Below, one piece after another: positions 1-9,393 of a DNA stretch of 64,000 nt. The notes beneath the pieces are model-generated. The model had not been told where the DNA came from. It saw only the letters and a list, made by a program, of their open reading frames with translations, and did not search any database. Location: positions 1 to 64,000 of the forward strand of contig NZ_FNOK01000045.1 of NCBI RefSeq assembly GCF_900106995.1, written 5' to 3'. Position 1 is the stretch's first letter; every line of letters starts with the position of its first letter. The position numbers were made by a program, and so were the translations under genes. The stretch is from Saccharopolyspora shandongensis. Its GTDB lineage: Bacteria; Actinomycetota; Actinomycetes; Mycobacteriales; Pseudonocardiaceae.

Positions 1-320
1 ACCTGGCGAAACGGCTGAAGATCAGCTCCACCACGGCATCCAACGACGCCACTCACCTTGCAAGATCCACCACGCGGTGATCATCACCGCCGACAGCTCT
101 CAGCATCCCACGTCACGCCGTCGTTGCAGTACTCCCTGCTCAAGGCCCCGGATGTGTCCGTGGAACGGATTGGCCCTTGCTCATGCGCAGGATCAAGGCG
201 ACCGCGTCCTCCGAGTGGACTGCCGGAGTCAGGACCTCCTGGAGGAGCAGGCCACGAATCGCGGCGATGGTGACGGAGGCCGTGGTCAGCGCTTCCTTGG
301 CGTCGAGCCCTTCGCGTTCC
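1..320. other. No supported gene in the left edge
   Basis: I see no frame with recognisable protein similarity in this stretch. The first recognisable residues of the next feature begin at about 321. The stretch may be the decayed 5' part of that regulator pseudogene or unrelated scar sequence. Confidence 0.4.
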
Positions 321-1693
321 GTACTCGATAACTGCGAACACGTGCTCGACAGCTGTGCAACCTCGCTGACTGTCTGCTGCGGGCGGCTCCCCGCCTTACG
401 ATCCTCGCGACGAGCCGGGAAGCGCTCGCTGTCACCGGCGAGGCCCTCTACCCGGTCCTGCCGATGTCACTGCCCGATCCGGAACGTCCCCTGCCTCCCG
501 TCGAAGCCCTCACCCAGTACGAAGCGGTCACCCTGTTCATGGAACGGGCGGCGGCCATCCGACCAGGATTTACGATCACCGACGACAACGCAGCCGCCGT
601 TGTGCGGTTGTGCCAACGACTCGAAGGAATGCCGCTAGCGATCGAATTGGCTGCCGCACGGCTGCAGGCCCTGTCGGTGGAGCAGATCGTCCAACGGCTC
701 GACGACCGCTACCGACTACTCTCTGCCGGTAGGCGGACGGTGCTACCGCAGCAACAGACCCTCCGAGCCCTGATCGACTGGAGCTACAAACTGTGCAGCA
801 CTACCGAACGCGTCGTGTGGGCGCGTCTGTCGGTCTTTGCGGGCACGTTCGATCTCACCGCGGCCGAAAACGTGTGCGCCGGTGACGGCATCGACCCCGA
901 CGACATCGCCGACCTCGTGGCCGGACTGGTCGCCAAGTCCGTGCTCCTCCTGGACAGCGACTCACCGCAGCCCGGATACCGACTTCTGGAGACCATCCGC
1001 CAGTACGGTTCCGAACAACTTGCCTCCCTCAACGAGGCTGCCGCACCTCGTCGTCACCGCGACTACTACGCACACCTCGTCGCCGAAGCCGAGCACAAGC
1101 TGTTCACACCCGAGCAAACACGACTGCTGACACAGCTCCGAAGCGAATACCCCAACGTCAGAGCTGCCTTGGAATTCTGCGCCAGCACCCCAGGAGAAAC
1201 CCACACCGGACTCGTCATGGCGACCGCTCTCTGGCAGTACTGGGCCGCCTCCGGCGCGGTGAGCGAAGGACGACGCTGGCTCGACCGCACGCTGGCACTC
1301 GCCCCAGAGCCTACGAACCAACGCGCACGAGGCCTGTGCGTCGCGGCATGGATGGCCATTCTGCAAGGCGACCTCACCAGCGCCGCAGACCGACTGAACC
1401 AGGCCCAGACGATCAGCCGGCACCTCGACGACGAAAAAGCGCTGGGCTACGTGGCGCTGTTCTCCGGCATCATCGAAGCTCTGCAGGGACACCTGAAGCA
1501 AGCGATGTCGTCGTACGAGCAAACCGTCGCGCACCACCAAGCAGTCCACGAGCCAATCGGCATTGCCATCGCCTCTCGCCTCGTCATCTCCCAACGCACG
1601 GCAGAAGCCCACATCGAGCACATCCTCGTCAAACTCGGATTCACTTCCCGGCACCAAATCGCAGCCTGGGCAACAGAACACCACCCAAACTGA
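321..1693 (+). pseudogene. Broken LuxR-family ATPase regulator (NB-ARC/TPR/HTH)
   Basis: The frame from 464 carries the C-terminal part of a P-loop ATPase regulator. It has GMPLAIELAAARL, the GxP-type motif of STAND NTPases, then TLRALIDWSY and a TPR-like region. It ends in a LuxR-type recognition helix, SQRTAEAHIEHILVKLGF. Upstream, VLDNCEHVLDSCAT (Walker B region) lies in another frame. The reading switches near 361-375, where one C appears to be missing. No Walker A is left. The TPR region is far too short for the family and jumps from EPIGIAIASRL straight into the HTH, so a large internal deletion is likely. Intact homologues are cytoplasmic transcription regulators of about 700-1000 aa. 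This copy is probably dead. Confidence 0.75.
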
Positions 1694-1790
1694 CCGATCA
1701 CGGCACCTCAACAGGGGATGGCCGCCTCTGCGCGACCGGCAGAAATAACGAGTCCACCGTCACCCACGAGGCGCCCACGGCCGCGCCACC

Positions 1791-1820
1791 GCCTCCGCCT
1801 CCGCCTCCGCCTCCGCCTCC
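1791..1820. repeat. Perfect (GCCTCC)5 hexanucleotide repeat
   Basis: Five exact copies of GCCTCC lie between the dead regulator and the IS110 tail. It is one of three hexanucleotide arrays in the window; the others are at 8345 and 22062. Confidence 0.9.
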
Positions 1821-1961
1821 GAGATGAACTCCGCGCCGGGGTGCGCACCGCCACCTTTGCCGTCACCACGAACTGCCCGGCCTGCTCGGACTCGGCCACA
1901 TACACCGCAGGGTGTCCCGACGTGTGCCCATACAGCCCTCGTGGCGCAAAGTCTTCGGCCG

Positions 1962-2417
1962 TCGGCCGCAAAGCGGGAGCAGCTCGATTCGCTCATCGAG
2001 GACCGATTCCGGGCACATCACCAAGCCGACGTGATCAAGAGCCTGCCCAGATTTGGCTCACTACTGGTAGCTGAATTCATCGCCGCAACCGGCGGTGATG
2101 TGATCTCCTTCGGTACCGCAGACCGTCTCGCCGGAGTCTCTGGACTTGCGCCCGCACCGCGCGATTCAGGCCGCATCACTGGAAACCTGTACCGCCCACA
2201 ACGCTACAGTCGGCGGCTTCTGCGGATCTTCTACCTATCCGCACAACTCGGCATCCAGCACTGCGCTGCCTCGAAGACGTACTACGACCGCAAGCGTGCT
2301 GAAGGGAAACGTCATATTCAAGCCGTACTCGCACTTGCCCGACGACGCCTCAACGTCTTGTGGGCCCTCTTACGGGACAACCGCATGTACCAACCGGTGA
2401 TACAGCCGGCTGTGTAA
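1962..2417 (+). pseudogene. IS110-family transposase, C-terminal fragment
   Basis: The frame encodes the IS116/IS110/IS902 C-terminal domain: a helix-hairpin-helix-like stretch (IKSLPRFGSLLVAEFIAATG), then FGTADRLAGVSGLAPAPRDSG, the YRPQRYSRRLLRIFYLSA region and YYDRKRAEGKRH. The N-terminal DEDD catalytic half is absent, so only about 150 of roughly 400 residues remain. Residues upstream of about 1962 in this frame do not look like the family. A second, independent IS110 remnant lies at 61510. This one is inactive. Confidence 0.85.
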
Positions 2418-2468
2418 TCCCACCAGGCATGTCGGGGGTGTCGGTGCTTGCACGTGTGCCAGGGGTTC

Positions 2469-3026
2469 TCAACGCTCTGCGTTGAGAGCTGCTGTTAGGG
2501 CCTTGTACGTCTGCTCAACTGCTCCTGCCACGCTCGGTACGACGATGGCTGCCCGCCTCATTCGGAGCACCTCGGTCAGCTGATCGTGCATGCCCGCGAG
2601 CAGCGACGGTCCACCGCTACGAGCCACGATCTCTTTGACCTGTTGGTGCCATGGAAGGTCGTCGTCCTCGCCGCGGCGGGCGAAGCGGTCCACCGACCGT
2701 TCCTTGGTATCCATCAACACAATCTCACAGAACTCGGCGCCATTGTCGTGCGCTACGGCCTCGAAGCGCTCAATCTCGCTCAACCGCCCCAGGAACTGCG
2801 GCATGACTATGTCGCGTCCAGCGCGCAGGTGCGTGCCGGCCATGCTCAGCGCAATCGGTCGCACGATCTCCCCGGTCTCCTCGAACCGATCGCGCCAACC
2901 ACCAATCAAGCCTCGCAACTGATCGATGTCTAGATTGAGCACACCGACATGGTCGTTCACGTAAAGCTGCGCAAGCGTCGACTTGCCAATACCCGGCGGA
3001 CCGTTGAGGTGGATGAGGCGAGGCAC
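2469..3026 (-). CDS. Small P-loop kinase-like ATPase (AAA_33 type)
   Basis: A 185-aa protein opens with HLNGPPGIGKSTLAQLYV, a Walker A motif at residues about 8-15, as in zeta-toxin/gluconate-kinase/AAA_33 small kinases. The downstream aspartate (LNLDIDQLRGL) and the arginine-rich lid-like stretch (DTKERSVDRFARRGED) fit a phosphotransferase that acts on a small molecule. No substrate can be assigned. The gene stands alone: an IS110 remnant lies downstream of its stop and unassigned sequence lies upstream. It is full length and intact, which stands out among the wrecks around it. A toxin role, as in zeta toxins, is possible, but no antitoxin is visible. Confidence 0.75.
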   Translation of the reverse strand: MPRLIHLNGPPGIGKSTLAQLYVNDHVGVLNLDIDQLRGLIGGWRDRFEETGEIVRPIALSMAGTHLRAGRDIVMPQFLGRLSEIERFEAVAHDNGAEFCEIVLMDTKERSVDRFARRGEDDDLPWHQQVKEIVARSGGPSLLAGMHDQLTEVLRMRRAAIVVPSVAGAVEQTYKALTAALNAER

Positions 3027-3989
3027 GCTGCGCAGTCTATGTGCGTTCGGGAATCGAACGCCACGCAGTTGACAACAGGATTGGGATTCCCCTACCTCGG
3101 AAACGATCGCGTGCTGTCAGGGCACACAAGAGTCATACTAGACCATGTGTTCGAACGGTCGGCTCGACCGCCAAGGAGTCCGGCGGCAACCGGTGCCGGA
3201 AGCCGCATGTTCCGGCCCGGGTCGACCTGGCGAAAGCGTTCCTGTATCCGGAGCCGGACGAGCCCGACGAGCCGGTAGAGCCGCTGCCGGATGGTTGGGA
3301 TCTTGATGCTGCTGTCGAGGGCAAACTGCTCTGCTGGTGACGCGACACCCGGCGCCGCTGGTGGGGGAAGTGCACCTGCGCGCACGACGCGGCAAAGGTA
3401 GCGGCGGCATCTGGCACACGTGGTGGCTACTCGAACCCGCCATCACGCAGATCTTCGACCCACCAGAGCGCTGCGGCTGATCTGCATCTGACCGTGAGCG
3501 GGGGACGTTGTGCCCTCCTGTGCTCCCGGCGGGATGTCGCAGGATCGGCGTGCCGGGACACAACCCGCTGCGAGGCTCGTCCGGGGCGGAAGGGCTCAAC
3601 CGCAGGTGCCCAAGGTCCGTCAGTTCACTGCCATCGACGATGACCCGCTCCGGCAAGCCCTCGATCAGAACCGCCGAACTCGGCAGGTGGGGCACGGTTG
3701 CCGTCTGGACAGGAGCGATCACCCTCGTTATCTGGAGGTCCGTTCTGGCCTCAGACACACGAGAGATCTTAGTTTCAGGTCGTGTGGCTGGTGAGTATCC
3801 GGCAGCTCTAAGGCACTGATCGCGCGGTAGATCTGGTTGTCACCCGCACCAGCCTCCGGCGGATGATCCGTTCTGAGAACAAGGCCTACTGGCCGGCCAC
3901 CAGCTCGACTAGACCGTCCTTCAACGAGGACTAAAGTCCCAGGTTGGCGCCCTGCCGCCAACGGCATGCTGAGCCGTGTGGGAGGGGGT
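3027..3989. other. About 1 kb without a confident gene
   Basis: Several overlapping frames are open but none resembles a known family. The minus frame starting at 3758 begins with a protein-like stretch (MSEARTDLQITRVIAPVQTA, then IEGLPERVIVDG) before becoming low-complexity. The plus frame around 3180-3340 is rich in Asp, Glu and Pro. Both may be decayed gene ends next to the Ku and Tn3 fragments. Confidence 0.4.
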
Positions 3990-3995
3990 GCTCGC

Positions 3996-4110
3996 ATGCC
4001 GTCGGCCATCTGGACCGGATACATCGCCTTCGGATTGGTCTCGATCGCCGTCCAAGTCGTAGCCGCCACCGAAAGCCGGTCAGTGACGTTTCGCCAAATC
4101 CACCAGCGCC
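3996..4110 (+). pseudogene. ku: Ku-type NHEJ protein, N-terminal fragment
   Basis: The first 38 codons (SAIWTGYIAFGLVSIAVQVV, then ATESRSVTFRQIHQ) match the start of bacterial Ku, which usually begins with an IWKGAISFGLVNVPVKLYSA-like stretch. Ku binds double-strand ends with LigD. The similarity stops abruptly at the Tn3-like segment, so only about 15% of the protein remains. The upstream GGGAGGGGG could serve as a ribosome site. An intact Ku may exist elsewhere in the genome. Confidence 0.7.
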
Positions 4111-4392
4111 GAACGCAAGATGCGCGACGCGCTCGCCGAGCGCGGCAAGGCCGGCGAGGACCGGCAGGCGCTGCTGGACGACCTGCTGACCATCATCACC
4201 GACACCGGAATCCCCGACGACCAGATCGGCGGCCTGATCCGGGGCGAGCGGATCGGGTGGCCACGCCTGCGGTCCGCGGTCGCACAGGCCGCGCCGCGGC
4301 TGCCGCGCGATCACGGGCATCTGGCCGCGCTCGACGGCTCCTACGGATACCTGCGCCAGTTCACCCCGCAGGTGCTGGACGCGGTGCGACTA
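4087..4392 (+). pseudogene. Tn3-family transposase, internal fragment
   Basis: The frame through the ATG at 4120 reads AKSTSAERKMRDALAERGKA and then LPRDHGHLAALDGSYGYLRQ with FTPQVL. This resembles the central part of actinobacterial Tn3 TnpA, which has the ELLPxDHGHLxFLxxxYxYLRQF pattern. Neither end of the roughly 1000-aa protein is present. It joins directly to a serine resolvase fragment, as expected for Tn3 elements, although the junction here is a deletion scar. Confidence 0.65.
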
Positions 4393-4813
4393 CATGCGCT
4401 CCGGCGACATGCTCACCCTCCAGGAGGCCGACCGGCTCGGCCGCAACCTTCTGGAGGGCCTGATCATGCTCAACGAACTGTTCGAGCAGGGCGTCGCGGT
4501 CAAGATCCTCGACGGCATCGCCGCCGGGGAGCACACCGAACGCAGCCTGATCCTCGACCTGGCGCTCGCACTCGCCGAGGACCGACGCCGCGACATCGTC
4601 CGCAAGACCCGCAACGGCCTCGAATCCGCCGCCCGACAGGGCCGCACCGGTGGCTGACCACGAGTCGTCGACGCCGACAAACGCTGCGCGATCCTGGCCC
4701 GCCGCGCCGAAGGCCAGTCCCTGCGCGAGATCGCCCGCGGCGTCGGCGTCAGCCTCGCCGTGGTGCACGGCGAGGTCACCGCCGCGGAAGCCGCAATCCG
4801 GCAGACGTCCTGA
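4388..4813 (+). pseudogene. Serine resolvase with internal stop (copy 1)
   Basis: The frame carries the second half of the resolvase/invertase catalytic domain (YMRSGDMLTLQEADRLGRNL), where DRLGRN is the conserved motif. The long helix ALALAEDRRRDIVRKTRNGL and a C-terminal helix-turn-helix (GQSLREIARGVGVSLAVVHG) follow. A TGA at 4655-4657 sits where the family has the Arg of GGRPRV, so CGA to TGA is the simplest change. The same frame then continues to 4813. The N-terminal catalytic serine region is missing. It is paralogous to the copy at 8168, and the two share the sequence just after the gene (ATCC..CCCGATT..CGGCGAGTAC). Confidence 0.85.
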
Positions 4814-4882
4814 CCGCGAAGCCTCTCGTCCGTCGTATCCACCCGATTCCCGGCGAGTACCGCGACGGCCTGGACCTCGCTG

Positions 4883-5953
4883 TCACATGCCTGTGGTGAC
4901 GGTGACGCCCGAGGACACGCGGCGTGGTGTGGTCACGCCGGTCACCAGGTTGCCGGTGGAGGCGATCGTCGCCGTCGTGCCGGTGCCGGCCTGGTAGTCC
5001 AGCCCGATCCCGGTGCCGCTGCCGCGGATGGTGTTGGCCACCACGGCCACCGCCGCCGCGCCGTAGTTGACGCGCACCGACACGAAGGCCGACACCCCGC
5101 CCGAAGGGCCCACGACCCGGTTGTGCGCGACGGTCGACGCCGCCTCGCCCTGCGCGGAGGCCCGGATGCCGAAGCCGGCGAAGCCCTCGAGGTAGTTGTC
5201 GGAGACGCTGCTGCCGAACAGACGCTCCGCGGCGATGGCCCCGCCTGCGACGTCGTAGACGTGGTTGCGTTCGACGTACCAGCCCGCGGTGTTGTCCAGG
5301 CTGATCCCGGCGGCGCCTGCGCCGGCGATCCAGTTGTCGGTCAACTGCCAGTCGGTGACCGCGTTGCCCGGGTCCTCGACCCGGATGCCACTGCCTCCGG
5401 ACTCGGCGACGTGGCACGCCGAGATCCGGCCGTTGACCTGACTGTTGCCCAACAGGGTCCCGTTCGCGGAGGGATTGGTCACCCGGATCCCGTGCCGGTT
5501 CGTCCCGAGCACCAGGACGTCCTCCACCACCGACGCCCACGACCGCAGCACAAGCCCGTCCCCGGCGCGGGGGTTGGCCTCCCGATTCCCCTCCAACGTC
5601 AACGAGCGGAGTGTGACGGGGGCACCGGTGAAGTCCGTGTCATCGAGGTAGGAATCGCTGGCCACCAACGCGGCCAGGTTCGCCCCGTCCGCCTGACGGA
5701 TCACCGTCCCGGTACGGGACGTCCCGCGATAGGAGCGGTCACCGAGCAGACGAATCGTGCCGTCGATCAAACACCGCCCGGAAATCACGATCTCCGCACC
5801 GACCGGGCTGGCCCCGATCGCCGCGTTGATCCGCTCGTCGTCCGACACCATGTCCGAACACTCCACCAACACTGTGCCCGAATCGACTGGCGCGGCGGCC
5901 GCGACCGCCGGCACCGACAGGGTGAGCGCCGCCAATAGCGCCATTCTGCGCAT
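4883..5953 (-). CDS. Secreted right-handed beta-helix protein
   Basis: A 356-aa protein when started at the ATG at 5953, which has AGGAG about 6 nt upstream and opens directly with the Sec signal MRRMALLAALTLSVPAVAAAA. The mature part has pectate-lyase/parallel-beta-helix repeats: NRHGIRVTNPSANG, SGGSGIRVEDPGN, GAAGISLDNTAGWYVERNHV and FGIRASAQGEA, about 22-25 residues per coil. Such folds bind or cleave polysaccharide. No catalytic residues can be named with confidence. It is monocistronic between a resolvase remnant and the small secreted gene at 6224. Function is therefore limited to extracellular carbohydrate-associated protein. Confidence 0.8.
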   Translation of the reverse strand: MRRMALLAALTLSVPAVAAAAPVDSGTVLVECSDMVSDDERINAAIGASPVGAEIVISGRCLIDGTIRLLGDRSYRGTSRTGTVIRQADGANLAALVASDSYLDDTDFTGAPVTLRSLTLEGNREANPRAGDGLVLRSWASVVEDVLVLGTNRHGIRVTNPSANGTLLGNSQVNGRISACHVAESGGSGIRVEDPGNAVTDWQLTDNWIAGAGAAGISLDNTAGWYVERNHVYDVAGGAIAAERLFGSSVSDNYLEGFAGFGIRASAQGEAASTVAHNRVVGPSGGVSAFVSVRVNYGAAAVAVVANTIRGSGTGIGLDYQAGTGTTATIASTGNLVTGVTTPRRVSSGVTVTTGM

Positions 5954-6223
5954 CGAATCTCCTGGTTCCGCTGAGGTCGCCCGATGCCGAATTCGACCCG
6001 GGCAAGTCCGGACGAGCACGACGCTGCGGGTGTGCGGGCTTTCTCGACACATCCGCAGCGTCGGTTTCGGTAAATGATCACCGCTCGCCCATCGGCGTCC
6101 TAGATCGGATCAGCCGAAGGGGCATTTCCTTCATGTGCGCATCCCCCCGGGAAGCTCACCCTGGCGGCCAATCTGCCCGTCCCGCATCCCTCGAAGGCTT
6201 GGGAACATGATTCAGGGCCGCGT

Positions 6224-6640
6224 TCAGCAGTTGCGAATCGTCCCTGAAACGTCCTTGACGTTGCCGGAATAGATCCAGCCAGGGTCCCAACTCTCCTCAC
6301 CGACCGCTTTGACGTAGTACCAGGTGTTGCCCGAATCGGGGTTGCGGTACTTGCAGATGGCCTTCAGCGTCGTGGGCACCGGCATGTCGTTCCACCCGAT
6401 GAAGTTGCAGCCTGCGGCCGGCCCGAACCTGAGTCTGATCGATTTGGTGGTCGTCATCGTCACGCTGGTGGGGTCGCCCCCGGGGGTCCAGGTGCAGTCC
6501 ACGCCTGCGGGGGCCTGTGGGGCGGAGACGGTATCCGGCTGAGCGGTCGCCGACGCTGACAGCAGCGTCGCGAGGGCTGCCGCGGTCGCAGCGACGGCAA
6601 TCCCGAGTCTCTGGAACAGTCGCAAGGTTTCCTCCTTCAT
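6224..6640 (-). CDS. Small secreted cysteine-containing protein
   Basis: A 138-aa protein has a signal peptide (GIAVAATAAALATLLSASAT followed by AQ) and a mature domain of about 100 residues. Four cysteines (VDCTW, AGCNF, AICKY and the final RNC) could form two disulfides. The mature part is rich in Trp and Tyr (GNTWYYVKAVGEESWDPGWI) and looks like the small SH3-like secreted domains of actinomycetes. No catalytic motif is visible. AAGGAGG lies just before the ATG. It is in the same orientation as the beta-helix gene, separated by about 270 bp, so cotranscription is uncertain. Confidence 0.75.
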   Translation of the reverse strand: MKEETLRLFQRLGIAVAATAAALATLLSASATAQPDTVSAPQAPAGVDCTWTPGGDPTSVTMTTTKSIRLRFGPAAGCNFIGWNDMPVPTTLKAICKYRNPDSGNTWYYVKAVGEESWDPGWIYSGNVKDVSGTIRNC

Positions 6641-6899
6641 AGTCCTGCCGAAGCGTCTGCGGAGCAGGACAAACGGATGTCATCCACACATCGCGATCGA
6701 CGGTGGTGGTTCACGATCAGCTCGCCGTGTGGAGAGCGCGTCATCGACTTCCATGACGCTTCGCCAGCCTGGCAAGACGGTGGGCGTGTGGCCAAGCCCT
6801 TCAGTGTGTCCCGGACGGCGATGCCAGGTCTTGCCTGGTCAGCTGGAGGTTGTCCGGTGACCCGGACAACCTCCGAACGGCCGATTCCCTCGGACTCGG

Positions 6900-7928
6900 A
6901 TGATCCACCAAGATGAGTCGGTGAGTCGTGACCGGATCCGACCGGAATCAGCGCAGGACGCCGAGGAGTTCTCCGCGCTTCTGCGGTCGCTCAAAAAGAA
7001 TTCGGGCCGCACCTTACGCCAATTGGAAGAACAAGCCGCCATACAGGGCGCGGTTCTGCCCCGCAGTACTGTCGCGGACATGCTGCGTCGTGGCGCGCTT
7101 CCCCGACCGGAATTGCTGGCGGTGTTCGTGCGCGCGTGCGGCGATGGGCAGTATTTGGCGGAATGGCTCAGCGTTCGTGAACGCTTGGCCGTGGGGCCGC
7201 ATCTCGACCAGGCGCCGGCCGCACCGGCAACCGAACCTGATGCCGACCCCATCCCGCACGGGACGGAGCGACGGCGTACCTGGGTGATCACGGCGGTGCT
7301 GACGGCCGTGGCGGCGGCAGTGGCAGCCGTGGCGTGGTGGCCGAGGACCGGAATCGACAGAGGAGTCACCTCCACTTCCGTCGACACCCCCGTCCACCCC
7401 GAGGTGCTGCCGCTGCCGTCCGCGGGCAGCTGGGTCCGGATACGCCCCGCAAAGGCACCCGACCTGTGCCTGACCGAAGGCCGCGAGCACACCGGACGCT
7501 ACGACTCCGCCGTGGCGGTCCTGCGCCCCTGCGCCGAGCCCGCAGGACCACGGGTGTTCCTCCAACCCGACGGCACGGAACTGGCCACAATCAAATGGGA
7601 AAGCCCCATCAACCACGTCATGGGCTGTCTCACCGTCGTGGAGACCGGCTTCATCAACGACATGCTCGAACCACAGGACAACTGCATCGCGGGCAAATCC
7701 GGGCAACTGTTCCACATCGAGCACGTCGGCGACCGGCACTACCGACTGCGTACCCCGGGCAGCGACCTGTGTATCGGGCTACGCGAGAACCTCACCGTGG
7801 TCGACACCGAAGCCCTCCGCCAACCGTGCGCCCCCCAGCCTGACCAGGAATTTCTGATCGACCTCACCTCTGGCGACCAGCCGAACCGCCCAGCGGTTCG
7901 GCTGCCTCAACTCCAACACGGAAAGTGA
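6900..7928 (+). CDS. XRE-type membrane regulator with lectin-like tail
   Basis: A 342-aa protein. Residues about 20-90 form an XRE-like helix-turn-helix (RTLRQLEEQAAIQGAVLPRS then TVADML). A single transmembrane helix follows at about 128-147 (WVITAVLTAVAAAVAAVAWW). The rest is extracytoplasmic, with ricin-B/SH3-like repeats carrying Cys pairs (LCLTEGREHTGRYDS, VLRPCAEP, LCIGLRENLTVV, RQPCAPQPDQEF). This architecture recurs in Pseudonocardiaceae and suggests a one-component sensor tying an outside ligand to transcription. ATG at 6900 is used; a GTG near 6921 could also serve. No partner gene is adjacent. Confidence 0.75.
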   Translation: MIHQDESVSRDRIRPESAQDAEEFSALLRSLKKNSGRTLRQLEEQAAIQGAVLPRSTVADMLRRGALPRPELLAVFVRACGDGQYLAEWLSVRERLAVGPHLDQAPAAPATEPDADPIPHGTERRRTWVITAVLTAVAAAVAAVAWWPRTGIDRGVTSTSVDTPVHPEVLPLPSAGSWVRIRPAKAPDLCLTEGREHTGRYDSAVAVLRPCAEPAGPRVFLQPDGTELATIKWESPINHVMGCLTVVETGFINDMLEPQDNCIAGKSGQLFHIEHVGDRHYRLRTPGSDLCIGLRENLTVVDTEALRQPCAPQPDQEFLIDLTSGDQPNRPAVRLPQLQHGK

Positions 7929-8167
7929 TCAGCAGATTCCTCGCACATTCTGACCCTGTCGGGGGCAGCACCTACCCGCGCCACCACCCGCATCCTCGGC
8001 CGCTTGCGTCGAACAGCAGCTCGACGTGACCCATCGAACGAGCGGTGCTCAAAACGTTATAAATCGATCTTCGTGCGCAAGAGGTAGCCGTCTGAACAGC
8101 ACGATCAGTGCTTAGCGCTGGTTTTCGTTCCGATGTTCCTCCTCATACACCGTCCAGCACTGACCGC

Positions 8168-8616
8168 GGCGATCGACTACATGCGGACCGGGGACATGCT
8201 CACCGTGCAGGAAGTCGACCGGCTCGGCCGCAACCTTCTCGAAGGCCTGCTCGTGCTCAGCGACCTGTTCTCCCGCGGCGATGCCGTCAAAGTCCTCGAC
8301 GGCATCGCCGCCGGCGAGCACACCGAACCAACCTCATCCTCATCCTCGACCTCGACCTCGACCTCGACCTCGACCTCGACCTCGACCTCGCGCTCGCCCT
8401 GGCCGAAAACGCCGCCGCGACATCGTCCGCAAAACCCGCAACGGCCTCGACGCCGCCCGCGCCCGCACCGGCGGCCGGCCCCGCGTCGTCGACGCCGACA
8501 AGCGCCGCATCATCCTCGCCCGGCACGCCGACGGCGAGTCCATCCGCACCATCGCCCGCGCTACCAAGGTGTCCATCGGCACCGTCATCGCCGAGAAGCG
8601 CACCGCCAACGGCTGA
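8168..8616 (+). pseudogene. Serine resolvase disrupted by a hexamer expansion (copy 2)
   Basis: The first part reads AIDYMRTGDMLTVQEVDRLG then RNLLEGLLVLSDLF in the frame of 8133. The C-terminal part (RRRDIVRKTRNGLDAARART, then GGRPRVVDADKRRIILARH and an HTH RTIARATKVSIGTVIAEKR) is in the frame of 8281. Between them the segment that should read SLILDLALALAED has been replaced by seven CTCGAC units, giving LD repeats, and the frame has shifted. The catalytic serine end is lost. It is a paralogue of the copy at 4388. Confidence 0.85.
8345..8390. repeat. (CTCGAC)7 plus partial unit inside resolvase remnant
   Basis: Seven perfect CTCGAC units (8345-8386) and CTCG follow. The paralogue at 4388 has a single CTCGAC at the equivalent place (ATCCTCGACCTGGCG), so this copy expanded in place by about six units. 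Confidence 0.9.
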
Positions 8617-8675
8617 TCACCACTGGTCAGGCATATCCGCCCGATTTTCGGCGAGTACTACGGCGACGCCCACTA

Positions 8676-8972
8676 CTAGAAACTCCGGGACCACTGCCCC
8701 ACCTGATCGCTGGTCACGCTGGAGCGGTCAACGGTCATCCTCAAACCGGGCGGACAACCCAACCACTGCCCGCGATCGGACCGCAGCCACGCGAGCTGCA
8801 TGCCCGCCACCAAGCGGTCGAGCTCCACCCCATGGGCATGAACGACCATCGGCACCTTGTCCGCACCCGGCCCCAGGCCCCGCTTGTACGACACCAAGGC
8901 GTCCAAGTCGATCCAGACCGGCCGCGGTGGGCTGATGCGGCGAGCCAGCATCCGATGAACACCTTCGAACAC
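8676..8972 (-). CDS. Short hypothetical protein, possibly truncated
   Basis: A 98-aa frame reads SPPRPVWIDLDALVSYKRGL then PMVVHAHGVELDRLVAG and QLAWLRSDRGQWLG, which is coherent, protein-like sequence. I do not recognise a family with confidence. The last 25 residues lose this character, so the 3' end may be replaced by foreign sequence. It lies in the scar region between the second resolvase remnant and a hairpin terminator. The call rests only on amino-acid composition. Confidence 0.35.
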   Translation of the reverse strand: MFEGVHRMLARRISPPRPVWIDLDALVSYKRGLGPGADKVPMVVHAHGVELDRLVAGMQLAWLRSDRGQWLGCPPGLRMTVDRSSVTSDQVGQWSRSF

Positions 8973-9225
8973 ACGTTCAGTATGTATCCGGCCTGCTCCT
9001 GATCACCAGCGTCTCAGCGGCCAAGATGGCGATCTCGCTGCTTCGCTTGCGCACCGCAACCACGGAGGATTTGGATGCGAGCCCAACCGGTCCACTACGC
9101 GGCGCGCAGGTGAAGTAAAAACTTGACGTCCAGGGGTTTGTCTGGCCATGTCGTGTGGTCCGCGGTTCACGGGGACGGTAAACCAGGCTGAAGCCGGTAC
9201 ATTCTAACCCGTTTCGCAGGGCCGA

Positions 9226-9257
9226 CGAGGGGCCTCCGCTTCGGCGGGGGTCCCTCG
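9226..9257 (+). terminator. GC-rich hairpin followed by TTT
   Basis: Arms CGAGGGGCCTCCGC (9226-9239) and GCGGGGGTCCCTCG (9244-9257) pair with a few wobbles around a TTCG tetraloop and are followed by TTT. This is an intrinsic terminator for plus-strand transcription. The 600 bp before it hold no plus-strand gene I can name, so it may be an orphan of a lost gene or belong to an unseen small RNA. Confidence 0.7.
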
Positions 9258-9393
9258 TTTAGTGCATGCGAACGAACGCTGTTTATGGCGCTGGTAGTCG
9301 TCAGTTCGTATTCACCTGAAAGTGCTTGCGTGTCACTCTGTGCAGTCATACGATCACAAGATTGTGCGAGCATAGGGACAACGAAGGGGACTT

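Noticed and set aside
1708-1971. Minus-strand Arg-rich ORFs over the GCCTCC repeat
   Set aside because: Low-complexity translation of the repeat on the non-coding strand, with no family similarity.
8280-8400. CRISPR-like array
   Set aside because: The CTCGAC units are contiguous 6-mers without spacers and lie inside a resolvase gene.
9100-9225. A tRNA or small stable RNA before the hairpin at 9226
   Set aside because: No acceptor stem, T-loop consensus or cloverleaf can be drawn; only a TTGACG-like -35 is present.
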